Assembly: GCF_037023755.1 (NCBI RefSeq)
Contig: NZ_CP146100.1
Coordinates: 2,606,501-2,670,500, forward strand
Direction of reading: 5' to 3'
Origin: Saccharopolyspora sp. SCSIO 74807
GTDB taxonomy: Bacteria; Actinomycetota; Actinomycetes; Mycobacteriales; Pseudonocardiaceae
Length of the DNA: 64,000 bases
Shown: piece after piece, positions 41,633 to 51,254 of the stretch
Layout: every line of letters starts with the position of its first letter
Numbering within the stretch: the first letter of the stretch is position 1
The notes under the pieces: generated by a model
What the model saw: the letters and a program-made list of their open reading frames with translations, nothing else
Database searches by the model: none
What the model was told of the DNA's origin: nothing
Made by a program: the position numbers and the translations under genes

Positions 41633-42085
41633 GTGGGCAGAGCGCAGTTGCGGCTGGAAGTGCCGGTCCCGGCGCCGCCGGAGGCGGTGTGGGCGGCCGC
41701 GACGGACTGGCCGCGCCAAGGCGAATGGATGCTGGGGACCTCGGTGCACGTCGTCCGCGGTGACGGCGGTCCCGGTTCGCAGCTGGCCGCGTTCACCGGC
41801 TTCTACGGGCTCGGTTTCCTGGACACGATGGAGATCGTCGAGATGCGCGAGCCGTTGTGCTGCCGCGTCCGGCACACCGGGCGGCTGATCTCCGGCGAGG
41901 GCGGTTTCCGGGTGATCTCCCGCGGTGACGACGACCGCTCGACGTTCGTGTGGTGGGAGGACTTGTCGCTGCCGGCCGGGACCGGACCGGCGTGGCCGGT
42001 GGTCCGGCCCGCGTTCGCATGGGGGCTGCGCAAGTCGCTGGACCGGTTCGCGGTGTTCTGCGTGGAGCATCGGCGCGATGGCTGA
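41633..42085 (+). CDS. SRPBCC-family protein
   Basis: 150 aa from GTG 41633; the SD GGGAGGA lies nine bases upstream, whereas the earlier GTG 41624 would abut it. START-like fold: RLEVPVPAPPEAVWAAATDWPRQGEWML, VWWEDLSLPAG and a C-terminal helix FAWGLRKSLDRFAVFC. Binds a hydrophobic ligand of unknown identity. The end overlaps the start of tag by eight bases, so the two are co-translated. Confidence 0.85.
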   Translation: MGRAQLRLEVPVPAPPEAVWAAATDWPRQGEWMLGTSVHVVRGDGGPGSQLAAFTGFYGLGFLDTMEIVEMREPLCCRVRHTGRLISGEGGFRVISRGDDDRSTFVWWEDLSLPAGTGPAWPVVRPAFAWGLRKSLDRFAVFCVEHRRDG

Positions 42086-42665
42086 GCCGGGCGCGGTCGT
42101 GATCGGTTCGGACGGCCGGGCGCGCTGCCCGTGGGGAGCGAACCAGCCGGACTACGCCGAGTACCACGACTCCGAATGGGGCGTCCCGCTGCGCGGCGAG
42201 GCGGCGCTGTTCGAGCGGATCACGCTGGAAGCCTTCCAGTCCGGGCTGGCCTGGCTGACGATCCTGCGCAAGCGCGAGGCGTTCCGCCGCGCGTTCGCCG
42301 AGTTCGACCCGCGGCGGGTCGCCGAGTTCGGTCCGGACGACCGGCAGCGGTTGCTGGCCGACGCGGGCATCGTGCGCAACCGGGCCAAGATCGACGCGGC
42401 GATCCGGAACGCGGGCGCGGTGCTGGAGCTGGACCGCCCGCTGGACGAGCTGCTGTGGTCGTTCGCGCCGCAGGATTCCCGGGCGCGGCCGAAGAAGTCG
42501 GACGACGTCCCGGCGATCACGCCGGAGTCGAAGGCGATGGCCAAGGAGCTCAAGCGCCGCGGTTTCGTGTTCGTCGGCCCCACGACCTGCTACGCGCTGA
42601 TGCAGGCGACCGGGATGGTCGACGACCACCTCGCCGGCTGCTGGCGCGCGACCGCCCCGGAGTGA
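42078..42665 (+). CDS. tag: DNA-3-methyladenine glycosylase I
   Basis: 195 aa from ATG 42078. Tag motifs: RCPWGANQPDYAEYHDSEWGVP, FERITLEAFQSGLAWLTILRKREAFR, AGIVRNRAKIDAAIRNA, GFVFVGPTTCYALMQATGMVDDH. Zinc-binding Cys and His are present (C17 region, H30 region, late H and C). Removes 3-methyladenine. Together with alkA at 2065 the window encodes both classical 3-methyladenine glycosylases. Confidence 0.95.
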   Translation: MAEPGAVVIGSDGRARCPWGANQPDYAEYHDSEWGVPLRGEAALFERITLEAFQSGLAWLTILRKREAFRRAFAEFDPRRVAEFGPDDRQRLLADAGIVRNRAKIDAAIRNAGAVLELDRPLDELLWSFAPQDSRARPKKSDDVPAITPESKAMAKELKRRGFVFVGPTTCYALMQATGMVDDHLAGCWRATAPE

Positions 42666-42677
42666 GCTGTTCGTCGT

Positions 42678-42728
42678 GAGTGAACGGACCGCCCGCCCAA
42701 TCTAGCCAGGCGAGCAGGCCGTTCACTC
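42678..42728. repeat. Intergenic palindromic repeat, copy B (10-bp arms)
   Basis: GAGTGAACGG (42678-42687) and CCGTTCACTC (42719-42728), with a near-palindromic interior (GCCCGCC ... GGCGAGC). Lies between the convergent tag and enoyl-CoA hydratase genes, the position of a bidirectional terminator. Same family as 3273-3327. Confidence 0.75.
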
Positions 42729-42742
42729 GGCGCCGGGTGGGA

Positions 42743-43531
42743 TCAGTGGCCGGTGAAGTCGGGGTTGCGCTTGGCCACGAACGCCGAGACGGCCTCGCGG
42801 TGATCGGCGGTCCGGCCGGCTTCGATCTGGGCGCCCGCCTCGACGTCGAGGGCTTCGTCGAGTCCTTCGGCGGCCGCGGCGCGCATCGTCTCCTTGATCC
42901 GGGCGTACGCGCTGGTCGGTCCGGTAGCCATCCGCGCGGCGAGCTCGCCTGCCGCTTCGGTGGCCTGCCCGGCGTCGACGACCCGGTTGACCATGCCGAT
43001 CCGCAACGCCTCGTCGGCGCCCACCGGTTCGGCCAGCAGCAGCAGCTCCATCGCCCGCCCGTAGCCGATCAGCCGCGGCAGCGTCCACGACGCCCCGGTG
43101 TCGGTGGACAGCCCCACGTTGGCGAAGGCCATCAGGAACTTCGCGTCGGCCGATGCGATCCGCAGGTCGCAGGCGAACGCCAGCGAAGCCCCCGCGCCCG
43201 CCGCGCTGCCGCCGACCGCCGCGATGATCGGTTTCGGCATCGTCGCCACCGCCCGGATCAGCGGGTTGTAGTGCTCCTCGACCGTCCGCAGTGGACTCGG
43301 GTCGTCGGCTTCCAGCAGCGCGATGTGCTCCTTGAGGTCCTGCCCTGCGCAGAACGACCGGCCGGCGCCCGCGAGCACCACCGCGCGGATCGAGTCGTCC
43401 GCGGCGGCTTCCCGCAACGCGGCGGTCAGCGCGACCTTGAGCTCCACGTTGAGCGCGTTGAACGACTCCGGCCGGTTCATCGTCAGCGACCGCACGCCGT
43501 CGTTGTCCTGGGTCAGCAGTACATCGGACAC
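42743..43531 (-). CDS. Enoyl-CoA hydratase/isomerase family protein
   Basis: 262 aa from GTG 43531. Crotonase fold: NRPESFNALNVELKVALTAAL, AGAGRSFCAGQDLKEH (first oxyanion loop), PKPIIAAVGGSAAGAGASLAFACDL (second oxyanion loop) and FANVGLSTDTGASWTLPRLIG. The position that is Glu in classical hydratases is Asp/Thr (STDTG), as in PaaG-type isomerases. Likely PaaG/EchA-like isomerase; substrate not readable. Confidence 0.88.
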   Translation of the reverse strand: MSDVLLTQDNDGVRSLTMNRPESFNALNVELKVALTAALREAAADDSIRAVVLAGAGRSFCAGQDLKEHIALLEADDPSPLRTVEEHYNPLIRAVATMPKPIIAAVGGSAAGAGASLAFACDLRIASADAKFLMAFANVGLSTDTGASWTLPRLIGYGRAMELLLLAEPVGADEALRIGMVNRVVDAGQATEAAGELAARMATGPTSAYARIKETMRAAAAEGLDEALDVEAGAQIEAGRTADHREAVSAFVAKRNPDFTGH

Positions 43532-43905
43532 TTCTCGCCCTTTCGTCGCGATGAGCTGTGCCGCGCCGGATCGGCGGCAGCCTCCTCCACAGTGGACTCA
43601 TGCACTGGTGGTGCCGGTCCGGCGACGGCGCGTGGCGCGAGCGGTCCCGAAGGGACGATCCGCCGAATTCGCCGCCATGGCCGCACGACGCTAGCCGAAG
43701 GCGCATCGCGCGGTAAGCCGGGGAGTGCTGAACATGCCTGCACGGAGGCTGAGTCTGCCACCCGGCGCAGGCATTCGACCAGCGCAACAGCGACACGAGT
43801 TGATCGGCTCGGTTTCGCGGCTGGTTCCGGATGGGGGAGAATGGACCAGGACCCGGCTGATTGTGGCGATCAGCGGGTGGGAAGAGTTCACGGAGGGAGC
43901 ACGCT
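43532..43905. other. Noncoding region between ech and DUF3117 gene
   Basis: 374 bases, divergent promoters expected. Short frames here have no convincing start or codon bias. Only the SD CGGAGGGA (about 43891-43898) before the DUF3117 gene is clear. Confidence 0.45.
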
Positions 43906-44073
43906 ATGGCGGCCATGAAGCCCCGGACCGGTGACGGTCCCCTCGAAGTGACGAAGGAGGGACGCGGGATCGTGATGCGCGTCCCCCTTGAGGGCGGTGG
44001 GCGGCTCGTCGTCGAGATGTCGCTGGAGGAGGCCAAGAACCTGGGCGACGCCCTGGAATCGGCCACCGGCTGA
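43906..44073 (+). CDS. DUF3117 small conserved protein (Rv1211-like)
   Basis: 55 aa from ATG 43906 with SD GGAGGGA. Sequence runs MAAMKPRTGDGPLEVTKEG then MRVPLEGGGRLVVEMSLEEAKNLGDALE, the highly conserved actinobacterial DUF3117 family. The compact beta-hairpin plus helix is well conserved but has no known biochemical role. Located after tag and ech as Rv1211 follows tagA in mycobacteria. Confidence 0.92.
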   Translation: MAAMKPRTGDGPLEVTKEGRGIVMRVPLEGGGRLVVEMSLEEAKNLGDALESATG

Positions 44074-44201
44074 GGCCGCCGCGAAACCTCCGGCGTGCCC
44101 CCGATCGTCGTGGTCCGGCCCCGGCATTCCAGCGATGCCGGGGCCGTCGTCCGTGGGGCGGGCCGCACCGGCCGCCCCGTTGCAAGGAAGGAATGCCATC
44201 C

Positions 44202-45785
44202 GTGCCCGATTCCTCGGTGTTCGATTCTTCGCGGTCGCGGGAGCACGCGGTGCTCCCGGTGATCCCGACGGCACTGGTCGAAGTGGACGTCGTGACCCGC
44301 TGGCGGGACGGCGTGCCCGCGGCGGTGCCGGTCTTCGACGGTGCTGTTGGCCCGGATTTGGCTGGCCCGGACCTGGCTGCGGCCGCCGAACCGTGGGGAG
44401 TGGACACCGCGACGCTCGAAGCGTTGGGAGTGACGGCTTCCGCGGGCGACGTGCGCACGATTCCGCTGCCGGACGGGCGGTTCGGCTGGACCGTCGGCGC
44501 CGGTTCCGGTGATCAGTGGCGCACCATCGGTGCGGCGCTGGCGCGCGCGGCGCGCGAACGGCTCGGTGAAGGCTCCGGCGAGGACGATCCCGAAGACCTC
44601 GGCGACGCGACCGAGGCCGAATACCTCCAAGTGCGGTTGCCCGCGGACGCCGACGCGGAACTCGTCGCCGCGTTGACGCTCGGGTTGTCGCTGGGCGACT
44701 ACCGGTTCCGGGTCACCGGCAAGCCCACCGCGCCCCGGCTGCGCAAAGCTCTGCTGGTGGTCCCCGAAGGCACGGATCCGGCGGGATTGCGCGAGGCCGT
44801 CGCGCAGGCGCACGAGTGGGCCGCCGCCACCGCATTGGCGCGGGACCTGGCCAACACGCCCTCCAACGTGAAGAACCCCGCGTGGTTGACCGGTGCGGCC
44901 GCCGAGCTCGCCGGGTCGCTGCCCGGCCTGACGGCCGCCGTCCGCGACGAGAAGTGGTTGGCGGACAAGGGTTTCGGCGGCGTGCTGGCGGTCGGCGGCG
45001 GATCCGTGAGCCCGCCCCGGCTGCTGGAGCTGACCTGGCGGCCCGAGGGGATCAAGTCCGGTCCGCACCTGGTGCTGGTCGGCAAGGGCATCACCTTCGA
45101 CACCGGCGGTCTGTCGCTCAAGCCCGCGGACGGGATGCACATGATGCGCACCGACATGGCCGGTGGCGGCGCGGTGATCGGCGCGCTGCTGTCGATCGCG
45201 CGGTTGAACATCCCGGTGCGGGTGACGGCATTGGTGCCGTCCGCGGAGAACCACGTCTCCGGCAGCAGCTACCGGCCGGGCGACGTGGTGCGGCACTACG
45301 GCGGCAAGACCACCGAGGTCTCCAACACCGACGCCGAGGGCCGCATGGTCCTCGCGGACGCGCTGGCCTACGCGGTGCACAAGCACGAACCGGACCTGAT
45401 CGTCGACGTGGCGACGCTGACCGGCGCGATGAAGGTCGCGCTCGGACTGCGCACCGGCGGACTGTTCGCCACCGAGCCGGAACTGCAGCAGCGGGTGCGG
45501 GACGCGGGCGAGCGGGTCGGCGAGGCGTGGTGGCCGATGCCGCTGCTGGAGGACCACGCCGCGGACGTGCAAGGAGAACTCGGCGACGTGCGGCAAGCCC
45601 CGCAAGGGCCGGGCGGCGTCACCGCGGCGCTGTTCCTGCGCGAGTTCACCGGTGGCGTGCCGTGGGCGCACCTGGACATCGCCGGTCCGGGCCGGGCGGA
45701 CAAGCCCTACGCCGAGGTGGTGCCCGGCGCGACCGGTTTCGCCGCGCGCAGCCTCGTGGAGCTAGCTGCTTCCCTGGCTTCCTGA
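44202..45785 (+). CDS. pepA: Leucyl aminopeptidase (M17)
   Basis: 527 aa from GTG 44202; SD AAGGAAGGA is nine bases upstream. ATG 44193 would abut the SD and is less likely. C-terminal catalytic domain with VGKGITFDTGGLSLKP (metal Lys, Asp), MRTDMAGGGAVIGAL, and the NTDAEGRMVLADALAYA signature holding the metal Asp/Glu and catalytic Arg. Removes N-terminal Leu and others in the cytosol. N-terminal macro-like domain is normal length. Confidence 0.95.
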   Translation: MPDSSVFDSSRSREHAVLPVIPTALVEVDVVTRWRDGVPAAVPVFDGAVGPDLAGPDLAAAAEPWGVDTATLEALGVTASAGDVRTIPLPDGRFGWTVGAGSGDQWRTIGAALARAARERLGEGSGEDDPEDLGDATEAEYLQVRLPADADAELVAALTLGLSLGDYRFRVTGKPTAPRLRKALLVVPEGTDPAGLREAVAQAHEWAAATALARDLANTPSNVKNPAWLTGAAAELAGSLPGLTAAVRDEKWLADKGFGGVLAVGGGSVSPPRLLELTWRPEGIKSGPHLVLVGKGITFDTGGLSLKPADGMHMMRTDMAGGGAVIGALLSIARLNIPVRVTALVPSAENHVSGSSYRPGDVVRHYGGKTTEVSNTDAEGRMVLADALAYAVHKHEPDLIVDVATLTGAMKVALGLRTGGLFATEPELQQRVRDAGERVGEAWWPMPLLEDHAADVQGELGDVRQAPQGPGGVTAALFLREFTGGVPWAHLDIAGPGRADKPYAEVVPGATGFAARSLVELAASLAS

Positions 45786-45809
45786 ACACCGTCGGGGCCG
45801 GGCGGTGCG

Positions 45810-46724
45810 CTACCGCCCGGCCACGTGATCGCGGAACGCCCGGACCGCCGGCGGTAGCGGGCGCCGCGCCGGCCAGACCACGCCGATGGTGCGGTGCGCC
45901 GCCGGGTGCAGCGAGATCTCGGAGGTGCCCGGCGCGGCGCCGGAGAGCGCCTTCGGCAGCAGCGTCACACCGAGCCCGGCCGCGACCAGGCCGCGCGCGG
46001 TGTCGACCTCCTCGCCCTCCCACGCGAACCGCGGCGTGAAACCGGCCGCTTCGGCGAGGTCGGTGACGATGCGGCGCAGCCCGTATCCGGGGCGCAGCCC
46101 GACGAAGTCGTCGTCGGCCAGCTCGGCCAGGCGGATGTCGTCCCGCCCGGCCAGCCGGTGCCCGGCGAAGACCACGGCGACCAGTTCCTCCCTGGTGACC
46201 TCGGCGGCCTCGAACTCCGCACCGGACGGGACCGGGGAGACCAGGCAGAGGTCGACCCGGCCGGTGCGCATCCGCGCCAGCATGTCGTCCCGCGAGCCCT
46301 GCGCCAGGCCGAACCGGACGCTCGGGTGGTGCTCGCGGAACTCGCTGAGCAGCTGCGGGATCAGCGCGCGGCCCATGGTGTGCTGGAAACCGAGCACGAC
46401 CTGCCCGCGCTGCGGGTCGAGTTCTTCGACCACCGCCCGGCAGCGGTTCTCCAGCTCGTGCATCGCCTCCTCGGCCGCTTCGGTCAGCAGCGCTCCGGCG
46501 CGGGTGAGGACCACGCCGCGTCCCTGCTTGGCCACGACCGGTGTGCCGAGGTGCTCGGCGAGCCGGGCCAGTGCGCGGCTGACCGTGGGCTGCGGCTGGC
46601 CGAGCCGCTCGGCCGCGCGTGTGAGTTGCCCCTCCGCGGCGACGGTGCGCAGCAGGTCCAGCGTCGGCGCCAGATGCGCGGCGAGCTGGGCGGCTTCCCG
46701 GGGAACGCTCGATTCATGCGGCAC
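45810..46724 (-). CDS. LysR-family regulator of the divergent MFS gene
   Basis: 304 aa from GTG 46724. HTH LDLLRTVAAEGQLTRAAERLGQPQPTVSRALARLAEHLG, then the LysR substrate-binding domain (GQVVLGFQHTMGRALIPQLLSEF, LVAAGLGVTLLPKAL). The typical LysR arrangement with a 63-base divergent gap to the MFS transporter at 46788 suggests it controls that transporter. Inducer unknown. Confidence 0.92.
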   Translation of the reverse strand: MPHESSVPREAAQLAAHLAPTLDLLRTVAAEGQLTRAAERLGQPQPTVSRALARLAEHLGTPVVAKQGRGVVLTRAGALLTEAAEEAMHELENRCRAVVEELDPQRGQVVLGFQHTMGRALIPQLLSEFREHHPSVRFGLAQGSRDDMLARMRTGRVDLCLVSPVPSGAEFEAAEVTREELVAVVFAGHRLAGRDDIRLAELADDDFVGLRPGYGLRRIVTDLAEAAGFTPRFAWEGEEVDTARGLVAAGLGVTLLPKALSGAAPGTSEISLHPAAHRTIGVVWPARRPLPPAVRAFRDHVAGR

Positions 46725-46787
46725 AGCATGGATTGTCGGTCACTCGTGCATTGGACGCATTGATTAGCCCTGCTTACGGTCGCTGTC

Positions 46788-48002
46788 GTGAGTGGAACCG
46801 ACGTGAGCCGCATCCGGCGCATCCGACTGGCGCTGCTGGTCGGCGCGCTCGCCCTGTTCGCCCTGCTGTACGCGCCGCAACCGGTGCTGCCGCAGTTCTC
46901 CGAGGCGTTCTCGCTCGCGCCGGGAACGGTCGCGCTGCTGGTCTCGGCGGGCACGCTGGGGCTGGCGGTGGCCGCGGTACCGCTCGGCACGCTGTCCGAG
47001 GTCTTCGGGCGCCGCCGCGTCATGGTCACCTCACTGCTGGTGGCCGAGGTGATCGGGTTGGCGCTGCCGTGGCTGGCGAACTTCCCGCTGCTGGTCGTGC
47101 TGCGCTTCGTGCAAGGCGCCGCGGTGGCGGGCATCGCCGCTGTCGCCACCGCGTACCTGGCCGACGAGACCGGTGGCCGTGATCTCGGCACCACGATGGG
47201 CCTCTACGTCGCGGGCACCACCATCGGCGGCATGTCCGGACGGCTGCTCGGCGGCGTCGCGGGCGACTTCGGCGGCTGGACCGGCGGGCTGATCGCGGTG
47301 GCGCTGCTCGCCGGGGTGTGCACCGTGGCGTTCGTGCTGCTGCTGCCGACCGAGCGGCACCAGCGCAGGCAGGAGTTCCGCTGGCGCCCGCTGCTGACCG
47401 GCGTGCGCGCCGCGGCGACCGATCCCGCGCTGCGCGCGCCGTTCGCGGTGGCCGCGCTGGGCATGGGTTCGTTCGTGGCGGTCTACAACGTGCTCGGCTT
47501 CCGCTTGATCGCGCCGCCGCTGTCGGTGCCGCCCGCGCTGGCCGCGCTGGCGTTCCTGGCTTACGCGGCGGGCACGGTGACCTCCGCGATAGCGGGACGG
47601 CTCGCCGACCGGTGGGGGCGCAAGCCGGTGCTGCTGACCGGGCTCGGCACCGCGCTGGCCGGGCTGGCGCTGCTGCTCGCCGGGAACATCGTCGTGATCC
47701 TGATCGGGCTCGTGGTGTTCACCGGCGGATTCTTCGCCGCGCACTCGGTGGCCAGCGGCTGGGTCGGGTTCCTGGCGTCGCCGTCGGCGCGGGGGCAGGC
47801 GTCCGCGATGTACCAGTTCGCCTACTACGGCGGCAGCAGCGTCGGCGGAGTGCTCGGCGGAATGGCCTATGCGCAGTGGGGATGGCCTGGGATGACGCTG
47901 GTGCTCGCGTGCTGGCTGGTGCTGGCCGGGGTCGCCGTGCTGCGGGCGCGGAAGCCGCAACCGGCCGAGCCGTCTCAACCCGAACTGCAGTCGGTTTCGT
48001 AG
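46788..48002 (+). CDS. MFS transporter (YnfM/inner-membrane drug efflux type)
   Basis: 404 aa from GTG 46788, 12 membrane helices. MFS loop 2-3 LGTLSEVFGRRRVMVTS and the second-half copy GRLADRWGRKPVLLTG are present; the start FALLYAPQPVLPQFSEAF is typical of YnfM-like transporters of the drug/arabinose exporter branch. Divergent from a LysR regulator. Likely exporter of an unknown small molecule. Confidence 0.92.
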   Translation: MSGTDVSRIRRIRLALLVGALALFALLYAPQPVLPQFSEAFSLAPGTVALLVSAGTLGLAVAAVPLGTLSEVFGRRRVMVTSLLVAEVIGLALPWLANFPLLVVLRFVQGAAVAGIAAVATAYLADETGGRDLGTTMGLYVAGTTIGGMSGRLLGGVAGDFGGWTGGLIAVALLAGVCTVAFVLLLPTERHQRRQEFRWRPLLTGVRAAATDPALRAPFAVAALGMGSFVAVYNVLGFRLIAPPLSVPPALAALAFLAYAAGTVTSAIAGRLADRWGRKPVLLTGLGTALAGLALLLAGNIVVILIGLVVFTGGFFAAHSVASGWVGFLASPSARGQASAMYQFAYYGGSSVGGVLGGMAYAQWGWPGMTLVLACWLVLAGVAVLRARKPQPAEPSQPELQSVS

Positions 48003-48056
48003 GAATCCCGTTGCGGTGCTGGTTGCGTGCTCCGGATCAGCAGCCAGCGCAGTCGA

Positions 48057-48452
48057 TCAGGTGGCGTCCGGGTCGTAAGGCGGCCGTTCGCCCGGGTCCA
48101 GCGGGCGCTGCGGTTGCGGCTTGGCCGTGCTGGAACCGGAACTGGAGCCGTTGCCGTTGCCGTTGAGCGGCGGATCCAGCGGATTCTCCCCGTCGAACAG
48201 GTGCTTGCTCACCGCCGTGCGCGGATTGAAGTCGCGGATGCCGCGCAGATCCTCCAGCGGCTTGCGCAACTCGTCGAACTCCGGACCGAGTTCGGAGCGC
48301 AGCTGATCGCGGGCGCCCGTCGCGTACTCCTTGACCTGGCGGATGGTGCGCCCCAGCCAGGCCGCGCCCTGCGGCAACCGTTCCGGGCCGAGGATGAACA
48401 GGCCGGCAACGATGAGGACCAGGATCTCACCCCAGCCGATGCTCTCGAACAC
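48057..48452 (-). CDS. tatB: Sec-independent translocase subunit TatB
   Basis: 131 aa. [27 protein letters not shown]: short membrane helix with the conserved Glu and GPxxLP hinge of TatB, followed by the amphipathic helix and a Pro/Asn/Ser-rich tail. Lies downstream of htrA in the sigE-rseA-htrA-tatB order of mycobacteria. Works with TatA and TatC, which are elsewhere. Confidence 0.93.
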   Translation of the reverse strand: MFESIGWGEILVLIVAGLFILGPERLPQGAAWLGRTIRQVKEYATGARDQLRSELGPEFDELRKPLEDLRGIRDFNPRTAVSKHLFDGENPLDPPLNGNGNGSSSGSSTAKPQPQRPLDPGERPPYDPDAT

Positions 48453-48642
48453 CTCGGATCACCCTTCGCCTCAAGAGTGCTTCAACAACGAACGCGCAAC
48501 CGGGTTGCGCAGCGGACCCGCGAGTGACCCGGCCGCGAGCGGCTCCGCCGCGCACGGGCCACCTCGCGACGGTGCGCCGCCGCCAGCCTACCCACCCGGG
48601 GGACGGCGGTGGAAACGCCACTTTTCCCAGCTTCGCGGCCGT

Positions 48643-50373
48643 TCAGCGCAGCACCACGTTCAGCACCAGCTCACGCCCCTGCCGGACCACCGTCACCGGG
48701 ACCGTCTCGCCGACCCGGTGCCGGTCGACGGCCACGATCAGCTCGTCGGCCGTGCTGACCTTGCGGTCGCCGACCTTGATGATCACATCACCCTCGCCGA
48801 TGCCCGCGCCCGCGGCGGCGCTGCCGTCCCGCACGTTCTGCACCTGGGCACCGTCGGTGACGCCGTCGCTGACCGACTTCGGGTTCACCCCGAGATCGGC
48901 GTGGCTGGCCTTGCCGGTGCGGATCAGCTCCTGCGCGATCCGGCGCACGTCGTCGATCGGGATCGCGAAGCCGAGGCCGATCGAACCGCCCTCACCGCCA
49001 CTCTCGCCGAGCGTGCGGATCCCGCTGTTGATGCCGACCACCGCGCCGTTGCCGTCCACCAGCGCGCCACCGGAGTTGCCGGGGTTGATCGCCGCGTCGG
49101 TCTGGATCGCATCGACGACCGCGTTGGTGTCGCTGCCCTCCCCGGCCAGCCGCACCGGGCGGTGCACCGAACTGACGATGCCGGTGGTGACGGTGCTGGC
49201 CAGCCCGAGCGGCGAGCCCACGGCGATGACCTGATCGCCCACCGCGAGACTTCCCGAGTTGCCCAGCTGCGCCACCGTCGGGTTGGCCACGTCGACCTTG
49301 ATCACCGCCAGGTCGGTCTTGACGTCGCGCCCGACGATCCGCGCGGGCACCCGGGTGCCGTCGCTGAAGACCGTGGAGACGGTCGCGTTCGGGGTGTCCG
49401 CGGCCATCGACACGACGTGGTTGTTGGTGACGACGTAGCCGTCGCCGTCGATCACCACGCCGGAACCGGAGCCGCCCTGCGCGCCGACGTGCACCTCGAC
49501 CGACACCACAGCGGGCACGATCCGCTTCGCCACCCCGGACACGGCGCCTGCCGGGCGGTCCGCGCCCGGCTGCACCTCGGACAACGTCACGTCCGGATTG
49601 GTCAGCGGATTGCCCTCCTCGGCGGTGATCCGGCCGACGAAGCCGCCGACGACGGCCAGCAGCACCGCGACACCGCCCAGCGCGGCCAGCGCGCGCGGGC
49701 GCACCCGGCGGCCGAACAGGATCTCCCGCGCGCTCAGCAGCGGACCGGGAGCCGGGTCCGAGTCGGAATCATCGGAGCCCTCGGCGACCGCGGGCGGCCC
49801 CATCACCGCACCTGCCGAGGGGTTGCGCCAGGGATCGTGCTCGCCGCGTTCGCTCCAGAACGTGGGCGGCTGCTCGGCGGACGGGGAAGGCGCCGACTCG
49901 CCCGGTTCCCGCTGCAGCGAACTCGCGGTGCCCCGGGGTCGGCCGAACGCCTGCGACAAAGCCGGGGAGGGGCCAGGGGGAACGGCACCGGTCGCCGGTA
50001 GCTGATCGGTGCGCTCCGGGTCGAAGCCGCCGGTGACGCCCGCCGGCCTGCCGAACGCGGCGGCCTGCGCCGAGTCGACCTCCGGGTGCTGGACCGGCCG
50101 GACGCCGAGCCGCTGCGGTTGCGACTCGGCCGAAGCCGGATCGATCGCCGGGGGCTGCTGCGCGGTCGCGTCCGGGTTGCCTGCGTGCTCAGCCGCGGCG
50201 GAGTTCTGCGCGGTCGGGTCCGGCCACTGCCCGTGCCCGGAGTTCTCGGCGGGGCGGCCGTCGGCCCGCCCGTCCGCTCGCTGGAACGTCCCGCCGTCCT
50301 GGTCGTGCGGCCGAGCCTGGTCGGGCCGCGCCGGATCGGATCCCTGCGCGGGTTTCCTCGGCTGCTCGCTCAT
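48643..50373 (-). CDS. htrA: HtrA/DegP-like membrane serine protease with PDZ domain
   Basis: 576 aa. A long Pro/Gly/Gln-rich cytosolic N-terminus (~1-220), one membrane helix (ALAALGGVAVLLAVVGGFVG), then S1C trypsin domain with VVTNNHVV (His), KTDLAVIKVD (Asp) and NPGNSGGALVDG (Ser), then a PDZ domain (VQNVRDGSAAAGAGIGEGDVI). Degrades misfolded envelope proteins. Downstream of rseA and sigE; in mycobacteria the comparable protease is part of the SigE stress pathway. All triad residues are intact. Confidence 0.93.
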   Translation of the reverse strand: MSEQPRKPAQGSDPARPDQARPHDQDGGTFQRADGRADGRPAENSGHGQWPDPTAQNSAAAEHAGNPDATAQQPPAIDPASAESQPQRLGVRPVQHPEVDSAQAAAFGRPAGVTGGFDPERTDQLPATGAVPPGPSPALSQAFGRPRGTASSLQREPGESAPSPSAEQPPTFWSERGEHDPWRNPSAGAVMGPPAVAEGSDDSDSDPAPGPLLSAREILFGRRVRPRALAALGGVAVLLAVVGGFVGRITAEEGNPLTNPDVTLSEVQPGADRPAGAVSGVAKRIVPAVVSVEVHVGAQGGSGSGVVIDGDGYVVTNNHVVSMAADTPNATVSTVFSDGTRVPARIVGRDVKTDLAVIKVDVANPTVAQLGNSGSLAVGDQVIAVGSPLGLASTVTTGIVSSVHRPVRLAGEGSDTNAVVDAIQTDAAINPGNSGGALVDGNGAVVGINSGIRTLGESGGEGGSIGLGFAIPIDDVRRIAQELIRTGKASHADLGVNPKSVSDGVTDGAQVQNVRDGSAAAGAGIGEGDVIIKVGDRKVSTADELIVAVDRHRVGETVPVTVVRQGRELVLNVVLR

Positions 50374-50531
50374 CGCTCCCCGGGCCTGCGAAGTCGTCGA
50401 CAGATCGGCACCCGTGCGAGTGGATCACACCGGCACGGCGCTGCGCGCAGCGGCACAGGTGCCCGACTCGATCGTGCCTCGGAGGCGGTGAAATCCGCGT
50501 AGGAGCGCGGTGCTCGGCACCGCGGGCGGGG

Positions 50532-51254
50532 TCAAGGCTGGACGGAAGCCGACATCGCCGGTCGGCCGGCCGGAATGCTGGAGGTACCGGGCCCGGGAAC
50601 CGCGGCCAAGCTGGGCGCCGGCGGAGGGGGCGGGGTGCGCAGCCCGGTCGAAGCCGGGATCAGCGCGGAGTCGTAGGCGCCGCCGGGGTGCGGCAGCGGC
50701 CCGACCGCGGGCGGTGGCCCCTGCTCGTCCGGCATGCTGACCAGTGCCAGCGCTCCGAGCACGAGGCTGGAGAACACCACGCCCGCCCCGGTTCGCCTGC
50801 CGCGCCCGGGCCGTGCCTGCCCGCGGGAGTCGAGACCGGTTTCGCCGAGCGGCGTGCTCGAACCCAGCGGTTGCTGACCGCCGCCCAGCGGCGTGCTCGA
50901 ACCCAGCGCCGCGCCGGATCCGAAGCGTCCGCGCCGGGCACTGGGGTCGACGGTGACCAGCTGGCCGTCCTCGGTCAGCGCCAGGCCGTCCGGTTGCGCG
51001 GGCAGTTCCGCGTTCGAGGGGATGGATTGCAGGGCCTGCAGCAAGCCGGGGGAAACCGACGGCGCGCCCGCGGACTGCACCGCGGCCCGCGCTTGCCGTT
51101 GTGCGGTGGCGTCGGCCGCGCAAGCCGGGCACCTGGCGAGGTGGGCGGCCGCGCGGTCGTGGGCGTTGGCGCTGAGTTCGCCGTCCACGAACGCCACGAG
51201 CGCGTCCAGCGCGAGGTGCTGCTCGGGCAGACCCCACCCTCGCCGTCCTGTCAT
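50532..51254 (-). CDS. rseA: Anti-sigma factor RseA (zf-HC2)
   Basis: 240 aa from ATG 51254. [36 protein letters not shown] holds the zinc anti-sigma H-x3-C-x2-C motif. A membrane helix sits near the middle ([16 protein letters not shown]) and the C-terminus is Pro-rich. Binds SigE and releases it on stress. The ATGA overlap with the sigE stop fixes their ratio. A short GSSTPLG motif is repeated before the membrane helix. Confidence 0.92.
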   Translation of the reverse strand: MTGRRGWGLPEQHLALDALVAFVDGELSANAHDRAAAHLARCPACAADATAQRQARAAVQSAGAPSVSPGLLQALQSIPSNAELPAQPDGLALTEDGQLVTVDPSARRGRFGSGAALGSSTPLGGGQQPLGSSTPLGETGLDSRGQARPGRGRRTGAGVVFSSLVLGALALVSMPDEQGPPPAVGPLPHPGGAYDSALIPASTGLRTPPPPPAPSLAAVPGPGTSSIPAGRPAMSASVQP